From contig JACTAT010000293.1 of the NCBI GenBank assembly GCA_014526335.1, positions 541,589 to 605,588 on the forward strand: a stretch of 64,000 nucleotides of DNA. Direction: 5' to 3'. Made by a program: the position numbers and the translations under genes. Position 1 is the stretch's first letter, and each line of letters starts with the position of its first letter. Below are positions 23,295-35,200 of the stretch, one piece after another. The stretch is from Chrysaora quinquecirrha. Taxonomy: Eukaryota > Cnidaria > Scyphozoa > Semaeostomeae > Pelagiidae. The notes below the pieces were generated by a model. The model had not been told where the DNA came from. It ran no database searches and saw only the letters and a program-made list of their open reading frames with translations.

Positions 23295-26200
23295 GTAAGT
23301 AACAAATTAACTAACTAACTAACTAACTAACTAAGTAAGTAACTAATCAACTAATCAACTAAATGATTAACCAACTGACTAACCGACCAACGAGCTAACT
23401 AACTAACCAACAAACCAACTAACCAACCATCTAACTAACTAACTAACTAACTAACTTACTAACTAACTAACTAAGTAACTAACTAACAAACTAATTTACT
23501 AACTAACTAACTAAGTAACTAAGTAACTAACTAACTAACTTATTAACTTACTTACTAACTAACTAACTAAAATAACGTTTATTCCTCTTATACCTTTTTT
23601 CGTAGTCTAAAGAAACTACAGCTACAGAATTGATGCAATTATATAAGGTATGATAATCTCAGATTCATCTACAAAATTCCACAAGTGAAGGCCTAGTATA
23701 GATCATTATTACATGTTTTCTTTGACTATTTGTACCTCGAGTTCGACCTAATGATGGAAATTGCCCATTAAATTTTAACAGGACAGGAAAAGACATAAAG
23801 ACATTCTGATGGGACATTACCATTTGTTTTCAATACAAAGACGCTTGATCCAGAACAATAGTTAATTATTACAGGATACAATAGGTTTTCGTTTGGAACA
23901 ATTGATAAATCTCACGTGATAATATTCGAAACTATTGATTTCTTTTGTCTTTCAGGGTGAAAGTCATCTGAAACATTATCTTCATATACTAGAAAATGAG
24001 CCTCTGTACCCTGTGATCTACGATAGCAACAACGTTGTTCTCTCAATGCCTCCTATTATCAATGGTAACTAGTCTACGTACTGTATATCCTGTCATTTCA
24101 GATTTTTCCACAAGTGGCATACCACAATAGACGGGGCTCGAATATGGATTGCTTGACCAGAGAGCCAACGACGTCTCTACTGAGCTAAAGAGCTCAATGA
24201 AATCGCTTAGCAACTCTCTAAGTCATGCAGCCCAAGTCTCTTCTCCTGTTTGACTTTTGTGTTTCGGCTATGTTGAGACTTCTTCAGCACCATAACTATT
24301 TATATATATTTTTCATGAATGGCGAACATAAGGATAGGTTTTCCCACAAGTGGCACACCATAATAGATGGGACTCGAACCTGGATTGCATCTGGCTGTGG
24401 CTCTCTGATCATGCAATCCAGGTTCGAGCCCAATCAATTTTTGTATGCCACATGTGGAAAAATCTATTCTTGTGTTCGCCATTCATCACAAATATATCCT
24501 GTCTTTTCAGTTTACTGTGAAATCCTTATTTAGCCCCCCTATGTAACGTGTGGGTTCTTTGAAGGGAAGAACACGCTTAGGCCCTAGGGCCTAAGTCAAG
24601 AAAGACTGCAACTTTACAACTATAAGATGTTATACGATTCCTATTAAGCCCCCTATCTTTCTAGACCGCGCTCTGTCAAGCCCCCTTGAGGAAAATTTTT
24701 GAGGAAGAAGCGTGTCCTCTTTGTTGGACTCACACCCCTATTCGATTAAAAACGTGTGGACTATTTAGGTTACAAAATGAAAAAAAAAAAACCAAAAATT
24801 TAGCCATAATGTGTTTCACATCTCAGACTTTATTTTTCTTACTTCTTTGACCTGAAAGCTTTCCTACTTGCTTCATCTTTTCTATATCTGTAACACCTTT
24901 TTTATTTAAAAAAGCGTAGTATATTTCTCTTTGTAATAGGCCCTTTTTCGTCTGACACTCCTTAGAGTATAAACGTCAGAAACAGACAGAAAAACTCGAA
25001 GAAAGCGGAATTTATACCCAGATGCGGATCGAAATGCACCAATCAGAAAGTGAAGCTGAGTTGGCATTGTGTTTTGAACGCTGTATTCGGCAAGCTGATT
25101 GGTGCATTTCGATCCGCATCTCCTCCTTCTTCAAGTGTTTCGGTCTGTTTCTGACGTTTATACTCTGAGGAGTGTCCGACGAAAAGAAGCTTTTAAGTTT
25201 AAGTAAATCCAAAAATGTTTCCGCTGTTTCTTTCAATTTTGAAATTTTTCGGCTCAAAGACTTATTGTAATTAACCCCTTCTTATAACCCTACTCTCAAA
25301 TAGAGTATTAAAGCCCCCGATGAAAATCTCAGATACCCCCCATATTCTTTGCTGGCACATTTTGTTCCTTATCTTCCATTTTTCATTCCGTTTTACAGGC
25401 GATCATTCGAAGATATCACTGAACACGAAAAATGTTTTTATCGAATCAACTGCTACGGATCTACATAAGGTTTCGCTATTCATTGCAATTTTGAAGTTTT
25501 CTACAATTCAAAGACTTTTGTCGGTTTGCTTGACTTAGGTTGTTGTACTAACAAAAAGCTACTCAAGAAGAACATGTTATTAAGTTGGTTCTACATGAAG
25601 GATCCCAAAGTTGTGGGTCGTTGAGCGGTTTACATAATCCCCTGTTCCCTTGAGAAAACCCCCTTGTTCCCTGGAGTTTTGTAGGCATATTTTTCAGATT
25701 GGTAGTCAAGCGGATTGATAGGGAGGATTTTACCTGATCCCTGTTTCCCGATGTTCCCTTGTTCCCATTTAATTTTGGCCCTGTTCCCTTGTTCCATGGG
25801 TACATTTCGCATCCTTTCGATCCGACCTTTGCAATAAGTAGGAAAAGGGAGACGGATCTCTCCTGAAACGTTGCCCTACTAAATATCAAAGGCTTGTCAT
25901 GATAAGTTTTTAGGTGTATTTTTTGGTAACCTTCTGTTTTCAGCAGACTTTCCGAATTCCTAAAACGGTAGACTTGGCAGGAAAAAGTTTCCGGTACCAA
26001 AAAAACACGGTTTCCGAAATTCGCAGGCTGACGCAACAAGGATACCGTCTCCTTGGTTGCCACACTTGTGAAATTTGTTTGAGCATGCGCTGTTCTTAAG
26101 GGATGCCGAAAAAACGTCAAAACGAGATTCCTTGCGAAGTCTGCGAAACCTTCCAGCTTCGGGAGCAGAAGGTTTTGGAGGCCTGCCAAACCTGCCGTTT

Positions 26201-29200
26201 TCAGAAGACGGTACCAAAAAAATACGTCTCGACATCTACCGAAAAGAGAAGGCGTCTGCTGAAAACAGAATGTGACCAAAAAAATACGCCCTAGCGTGTT
26301 TGTCCGTTTGTCCGGCATGGTGGCCAAACAATAATCCTGATTAGACTTCAGATTCAAATTCAGTACCTTTATGTTAGTGTTGAGGCATATTTTTACGCTT
26401 CTAGTCCCTACAATGTATATTTTATAGCGATTAAAAGTTTTAAAATGTACTGCATGACCGTGATAAATGAGGGTAGAAAATTTCACCTCAAGGGATTTTT
26501 TAATTCATGTTTTGTGGGAGTTAAAGTGAAATAAATGATTCAAGTACCAGTTTATCTGCTCTACGAGGCGTTTTAGCAAGTATTTTCGTTTTTTTTTAGT
26601 TACTTGCATCTTGTCAGATATTTATAACATTTAATATCACAGATTCATTTCCTGCCTTAGTCTTCCATTATTCATGAATTAGAAGTAAAATCTGCTGCAC
26701 TGCTTCTCGTAAAGCGGCTGCAAGCAAGATCGTTGCACGTGGAGAGGATTCCCTTACTTAATGTATCTGCCATTTTCCAGCAAAATGTCGCGCCGACCCA
26801 GCCTCTTTGAAAAGATCTATTCCTGTTTTTTACAGTCATGGAAGCTTTTTGTTTTCGCAATTCGGAAGGTTTTGGAGGTTTAGAAGAACACACCCTTAGA
26901 TAACTTGACATGACTGTTGTTTCTTCTAGAAATTACAGTACAGACAGGAAAAAGTTGAGCTGGAGAGAGCTAACAAAGCCGTCGGAATAAAGTGAGTTTG
27001 GAGCCATGAAAATCAAAATTCTCTATCTATAGGCCTATCCATTAGAGAATTGAGTTTTGCACTTGTCAATCCTCTATGCGATGTAATAAACACAAACTTT
27101 GTTATTTTCGCGGGTAAGCTACCGAAAAGGCCCTGGCAAAACGGTCAAACATTGTCCTTCAAACATTCGAGATGCTTTACTAGCAATGTTTGGCCATTTG
27201 GTTGTAGAACTTTTCTCGACAAGCAGAACTGCTAAAAACGTCTTTCAATAGACGCTTCCGCAAAAGATGGCCGCCGTTTTTGCCTACTGTTTTCATTAAG
27301 GATTCTCGAAAGGAATTCTGGGAATAATTTCCTTAGTTACGTATTTTACATAGCTGCAGACGTTGAATTCGTAACTAAGGAAATTATTCCCAGAATTCCC
27401 TTCGAAAAACCTTAACAAAAACAAGGGATTGACAGAAACGGCGGCCATCTTTTGCGGAAACCTCTATTGTTTGAGGAGCAACGTGTTGCCATGTGTTTTG
27501 CGGATTTTGTTTGAAGCAAAAAGTTCAGATGTTTGACCTACAATGTTTGATCGTTTAGCAAGAGCCTTTGCTTCTGTAGCATTTAAACACTTAGTATTTA
27601 AACATTTCCCTACCTTAGACTGATGATGTGAGCTTTTTATTACCAAATTTCACCATTACTAGCTGGGACGCTTTCACCGTATTCAAATGACATCTCTGTA
27701 GAAGTTTGTAGTTGCTCTACGAAAAGAAAGATTAATCGTTAGCAATTTCAATTAATTTGCTTCCTGCACGGGATGTTTGTTAGCAAAGTTTAACAATGTT
27801 TATCGAAAAAGTGTACCTAGGAATATATGTTTAATTAAGGGCACATCTTAAAGCTTCATGCTAATCCCCTTAGGCACTGAATTGACGCTACAGTCAAATA
27901 AAACAGCCATAGTCACTCCACTACCAATCATTTCCAATGAACAGAGATTGCGTTGCTGATTAATTAACCATTCGGCTCTCGAGCAATAGTTTGTCGCTGT
28001 CGTTTCATGGGGAGCGTGATGAATATTGTCAAGATCACCTCTTAAAAGCCTACAGACAACTAGGCTGCCCTTTCTTCAGAGTTCGGTAAATGAGTACCAT
28101 ATGATCGATCTAGAATATGAGCCTTGGGGTACGAATACGAAGCTGCACGAATTAAGACTGCTTGTTTGCTCGCTTCATAGATGTTTGCTAATTTTTTACA
28201 AAATATTGAAAGAAAGCATCCAAATAACTTTTCGATTAACTAGTTTCTCTTGATGTTTGTATGGGCAGTAATCCCCACCCCCCTCATAGGGACAGTCTCC
28301 CCCTGCTCCTCTGTAGATATTGCTCTTACTTCAACGTTTGCTTCATTATTATTTCAGTATAAACTCTGAAAAAGCTGCAGATATTCTGACAAGGATGTGC
28401 TTAAAGTCAGAAGTTGTTGAAAATGGTCAACGGTTGCAAGTAACGATACCACCAACTCGTGCAGGTAAAGGCAGACATGCTTGTACCCCCTCGAAAAACC
28501 CATATTCGTATTATATTCAGCTACTTCAATATTAGTTGACGGGGGTCATGTTCCCTCCAACGATTTTATCGACTCATGCAGATCAAAATAATCGTGATAC
28601 CCCGTCCCAAAACCTTAATTTGTACAGTATTTAATGACTTCAGTATTGGATGACGGGGGTCATCTAACAATCAATAATTCTCTGACTGGTGTTGACGGAC
28701 GATAACATGGAATACCCCCGTCCTGACACCTAATTTTTCATTGTTTTTATTGACCTAAGTATCAGTTAACGGGGGTCATGTATTGCATATTTCTTTCAGA
28801 TGTCATTCATCCGTGCGATATATATGAAGATATTGCGATTGCCTTTGGATATAATAATGTCACTGAACTTATCCCGCCAACTAACTGCATAGCCAATCAG
28901 GTACGAAAAGTATTCCTTTCAGAGAGAGGAATCCTTACCAAAACTTTCTTGTGACTTTTTAGCAAAATTTTGGAATACAGTACTTCTAAGAATGCATTGT
29001 TAAGGCACTGTATACATTGCACAAATACCACGTTTTTCAAAGAAAATAATCATTACACTCGTTTAATAGCAAGATGAGCGACTGAACAGAAGAGCAAAAA
29101 TAACACATAGAACATTAGGAGTGAAAGTATGAAACAGAACTTTCTTAAGTTTCAAGAATCCAGTATTGAACTTTCTTAAGTTTTTAAGATGTTGAGCACT

Positions 29201-32200
29201 ACTTTCTTATAAACCACTTTCTTTTAAAAAACGTGTATTAATGCGTCGTTTTGTTCTATTTTGTGTATGTGTTCTCTCATTCGATTTTTTTCTTTTAGTT
29301 TCCTTTGAATAAACTATGCGATTTAATAAGAGGGCCTATTGCGCAAGCAGGCTTTACGGAGGCATTGACATTCTCGCTGGTACGTAACTTCTTCCATGAT
29401 AATATTAGTACGATTTAATGTCTAGATTTGCTTGAAATGGCGACAGAACATGTTCAGAAATTATCATCGCCGTGACCGGAAAAACTAAGAGTCGCACGTG
29501 TGACCAGGGATAGGTTTTCGAACAAAATTTTCTGTCGCAGAATGCTGCTTTGGTTGAAATTATCGTGACATGTTTTGGCTTGTCGCCAATAATGTCGCAG
29601 CGTTTAGCCGGTTTTTTTTAATTGGCGACGCAACACATTGCATCGTTTTCGCGCCTTTTCATGGAAATTTTCTAGGAACCATTCTTCTTATCACGCAAGT
29701 TGATTGTCGCAGAACTTCTGTCGCAGCATTTGTGTCGCATGCGTGTTTTCATGACAGGACATTCTCGGTTGTGTCGCGTCACCATTTCAAAAAACGCAAG
29801 TGTAGCCGCGGCTTAATGGGAAAGGGTAAAGGAAACGCTTACGCTATGCTGGGGAGCTGGGGGGAAGCCAGGCGACTTGAATTGCAAAAGTTACAATATC
29901 GAGCTGCTAGAAATGTGACTAACAGTAGCTCTGATGCACCTGCTGATGTCATCGAAATCTAAAGTGGACAACTATAGCCGATATTATTAAATGAGAGACT
30001 GCGACCATGGTTTACAAATCCTTGAATGGTCTCGCACCTTCGTATCTCTCTGACATTTTTTTAAAGAACTCTTCAAGGGACACAGTTAAATTGAGAAACT
30101 CGGAGACTGATTTACGTGTCCCTCTTTTTAAGACTACTAATGGGCATAATATCGAGGTGCACATATTTGGAACAGCCTAAAACCTGAAGTTAAGCAAGCA
30201 CCCTCTTTATTTACTTTTAAACACCGACTTTCATTTTAATCAAAATTTATTGTGCTTTTTATTTACAATTAAGTTGTTCATTTATATTATAATTAAACTT
30301 AAGTAGTTATTTTAAATTGTAAATTTTTTTCACGGCCCCCTAAAAGCAGCCTTGGCTGACGGGGTTACCGTGTTGAAAGAATATAAAATGAAAAAATGAA
30401 ATGAATGCCGTATAGCTATCGTAGCGCCGTGCCTTTGCATTAACCCATACCGGATATGGCAAATGTTGTACCGGATATCTATCGTTGTGTCTTGATTGTC
30501 ATATCGGATAGACCCCATTTCCACTACACTCTTTTTCTTTTATAAGGAACCCGTTTTTAAGAAACTCAGTACTGAGATCAACATTGGTTAAGAAACTTTC
30601 GGTACTCGACCCAAAATGATAAGAAACTCGCAGGTTTCAATAGTCTTTAGAGTTGAATATAGCATCGAAAAACGAGCTTCTGTTACACCACAAGTGTCTA
30701 TTTTTACAAAAAGAACACCTCACGTAAACGTGAATTGTATTATTTCTTCTACGTAGTTGTCAAATTAGAGTGTCAATTACCTGTTTTGGCACTAAAAAAT
30801 TTGATCCCTAAGAAACTGCTAAGAAACTTTCAGTTTTCTTATAAAAAAAAGAGTGTATACCAAATAGACAGGGCATTTTTTAACAGTGTAACTACTGGGG
30901 AATGTTCCCCAGTAGGCCCAATGCCTTCCCCAGTAGTGAGCGCCAAAATCATACGATTTCCCCAGTAGTCTGGGCCCTTGTCGATTCCCACTTACCCACT
31001 TGAACATCAACTGGTGGGTTGAAGTGAAAATGTCTGTCGTTAATTGTCCACAACATGCATTAACAGTATCCCAGAACCATCCACACTATCGTTACGAGCT
31101 TCTTAAGTATTTTTTTCCGGTTATCTTTTACGGATACCTCGGATACCTCGCCAGCCTTCGGAAAATTTGAATAACTGGTGCGAAAGAAAAGCTGCAATTT
31201 TAAGCAGTTTTCGAGACAGTATATTACGATTTCTTACAGGGCCCTCAGATGTGGCAACTTTCGGCCGATTGCAACCCAATTCCTTCTTGATAGTAGCATG
31301 TATTGGTAGTCAGTACGACCGTCAGCAGTGGATACCCCAAACTCTAAACCACAGAAAAGTGGAGTCTGTCGTTCTGTACTTATTTTTACGTTTTGGACTA
31401 TCACAGGCATCAGGCGATAACCTCAATTAAATTTCGGCAAAACTTATCTTCTGTTTCTTCCGTTTTCTTAAAAAACTTGGCTGCGCAAATTGAACAAAAG
31501 TTTCCTGAAATGATCACGAGAGCGACTCTAGCTACCCAATTTTTCAAAATTTTCAGGGACAGCAAGCCCCCAGACCCCTCTAGTTGCTTAGACGCTCTAC
31601 AGCCTTCTTTATTCAGTACCTCTTGACACCTCCTGAAAAAATTCTGTTGAATTGCGCCCCTGGCCCTTTGCCATTTCTTATTTTGAGCAACTGTGAAATC
31701 TTTAAAATAATGTATTTTAGCTACTTTTGGTTATTATGCTTTTAGGCCCTTTTCCAAATTTTCCCCAGTAGTGAAAATTTCTTAAAAAATGCCCTGCAAA
31801 TAGACGGCAAAAAGGAAAATTTCAACTGCAATCCCCACTCACTGAAAATCACACGGTATGATGCAAATACCAAACAAATATGAAATAAACAAATATTTAA
31901 GTAAACAAATAAACAATCAAACAAGCAAAGAGATATTAAACATCAACAGAACAAACATATGAAAAACAAAATAAATAATGAAATTAGCAAACAAACAAAT
32001 AAAATAATGAATAAATGAATGCGGTTAAAAATCAAATCTGTCAGCAAAAATATATTTTTATTTCTAGTGTTCAAGAGATGATGTTTCTGATAAGCTATGT
32101 AAACCTGATGGATGTAAAGAAGCTGTTCACATTGGCAATCCAAAAACGTTAGAATTTCAGGTTTGTTAAAAAAAGATAAATTTTACACTCATGGCAAAGC

Positions 32201-35200
32201 CCAGACAAACTCAAGAATTAATTTCCCAGTCCGTGATCTGGTATAGATCAAGGTATAAGCTATTGACCAAAATTTATAGGTATTGATCAAAGGGTATATG
32301 TATTAAGTATAGGTATAACTATTATGCATTGATCAAAGGGTATAGGTATTAGATATAGGTATACCTATTAGGTATTGATCCAAGGGTATAGGTATTATTT
32401 GTTAACCAAAGGGTATAGGTATTTAGGTATTAGGTATTGACCAAATGGTATGAGTATGTGGTATAGGTATAGGTATTTGGTATTGACAGGTATAGGTATT
32501 AGGTATAGGTATTAGATGTTGATCAAATGGTATAAGCATAAGATATAGGTATAGGTATAGGTATAGGTATAGGTATTTGGTATAGGTATTTGGTATTGAC
32601 CATAGGATAAAGGTATTGGCCAAAGGGTATAGGTATTAGGTATTGGTATAGGTATTTGATATTGATTGACCAAAGGATAAAGGTATTGATTAAAGGGTAT
32701 AGGTACTAGGCGTAGGTATTATGTATTGACCAAAGCGTATGGGTATTAGGTATAGGTATAGGTATTAGGTATAGGTATAAGATATTGACCAAGTGGTATT
32801 GGTATAGGTATCCGATATTTATTGACCAAAGGATAAAGGTATTGACCAAAGGGTATAGGTATTAGGTATTGGTATATCTATTGACCAAATAGTATAAGTA
32901 TGTGGTATTGGTATAGGTATTTGATATTGATTGACCAAAGGATAAAGGTATTGATTAAAGGGTATAGGTACTAGGTGTAGGTATTATGTATTGACCAAAG
33001 CTTATGGGTATTAGGTATAGGTATAGGTATTAGGTACTAACCAAAGGGTATAGGCATTGACCAAAGGTTATGTGTATAAAGGTATATGTATAATTACTAG
33101 GTATTGAACAAAGGGCATAGGTATTAGGTATAGACAGGTATGGGTATACGGTATTGCTATAGGTATTAATAAAGGTGTAGGTATAAGTTATTGCCCAAAG
33201 GGTATCGGTATTAGGTATAGGAATGGGTATTAGGTTTTGACAAAAGGGTATGGGTATTGAGCGAAGGGTATAGGTATACAGGTATATGTATAGGTATTAC
33301 TATGACAAAAAGCTACCTATTTTCCTTTATCTATATAAAATATTAGTTTCATTAGTTTCCATTAGTTGACATTAGTTTCCAAATCATTGACAGATTGTGT
33401 GGAGATTCTAGGGTTAGAGAGGGTTTCTGGCAGTTTAAGTTGGATACTTTTGCACCTAGGGGGCTTAATGTTAGACTTGTGGACTCCTAGGCCTGTTATA
33501 CCATTATTGCATTTTTTTCATCTTTTGTTTTTTGTTTTTTGTTTGTTTGTTTGTTTTGTTTTTTTTTTACGTACTTTTTCTTGTTTTTATGTGTGAACCT
33601 GTTTAGGGACCTGTGCTTTTGTTTTTGTTTTTTTATTTTTTTTACTCTTTTCTTTACTGCGCCTGTTCGTGTTTTTTATGTTTTTTTAATTTCTCTTGAG
33701 ACAGGCGGCAAATCGCTCTCAACCTCGACGCTAATTACTCTGCTTCTCCTAAAATCTCTTTGTCTTCTGACGCTATTGTCTTTTCCTCCTCGGCCCTCCC
33801 CTTCAGACTTATTTGATTTTACGGTATTGTATTAGGCAGGTTTCCTAATTAGGTTTTATTTCTTTGTTACCCTTTTGTAATCTAGGTATATAAGTAGGTC
33901 CCCAATTATTGTAAAGAACAGTTTGCTGAAGAAGATCATAAGATCGAAACGTTCAATGAAGAATCTATATTTTTGAATCTCCTATGTATAGGTATTAGGT
34001 ATTTAAAAAAGGGTATAAGCATAGGTATAGATATAGGTATGGGTATAGGTATTAGGTATTTAAAAAAATACCTAATATGGTATAGGTAGAAGGTTTAGAT
34101 AAGGTATAGGTATGGATATAGTTATTAGGTATTTAAAAAAGGTTATAGGTATAGGTATATGTATAAGTATGGATATAGGTAGTAGGTATTGACCAAAGGG
34201 TATAGGCATAGGTACAGGTATAGGTACAGGTAATAGGTAAAGGTATTGTGCAAAATGTATCAAAAAACAACTGTTTAATCTCTAGATTGCAAGAACAACT
34301 CTCTTACCTGGTTTATTGAAAACTGTTGCCAGCAACAAGAGAATGACTCTGCCACTGAAATTGTTTGAAATTTCTGATGTCGTCCTAAAAGATGAAAACA
34401 AAGGTTAGGAAAATTGATTTCTAATTATATTATATACTGTATACGCATATTTGATATTTCTTTGAAAAGTCAAGTGTAAGGCCCCGGCAAAACAACCAAA
34501 CATTTATTTTCTCAAACATTTGAATTTTGTTTATGTAGCGTTTGTTTATCCTATCTTTTTTTAGACTCTGGTGCTCGAAATCAACGTCGTTTCTGCGCAA
34601 TAAATTGCAACAAAACTCCCGGATTTGAAGTCGTGCAAGGTCTGCTGGACCGTTTCTTTCAAATACTTGATGTAAAACCAACTAAGGATATCGGAATTAA
34701 TCCAAACGAAGGATATCACATCCGGGCATATAACGGTAAATTAATTGTACTCTTTCACTTTGAAGTCTTGTGTACAATCGCTATTAGCATTTCCCACTGC
34801 ATTCATCGCATCGCGTAGCATCAGCTAACTTGTTCTATATCGGCTGCTGGAGTTTGATCAGACGTTTGTCCTTTGTCCAAGGTTACAATTTTATTTGTTA
34901 AAGAAGGTCAGGGGATTCCGGCCGCTGTTTAGCTGATGCTGTCTTGTGGTGTCAAAAGCCCAGCGAGATCGGGGATCGAACTCCATCCCCTGTATCGTCA
35001 AGCCAGGGTCGAGGTCCCCCCGTACTTCCATTCTTCGTTATACTAGACGTGCCGCCCAAATGGGTAACTTTTTCAGCGCCAATTTCCCTACATATGGGTT
35101 GATTTTTCGTAAAGAACCTGTACACATGGGTAGTAAAATATATATAAAATTTTAAACATGCATTGCTTTGAAAAGCCTGATAAAAAGTGCGTTTTAGTTT

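Noticed and set aside
25563..26486. 307-residue minus-strand frame
   Set aside because: It crosses a dispersed repeat and a foldback element inside a FARSB intron and has no domain signature.
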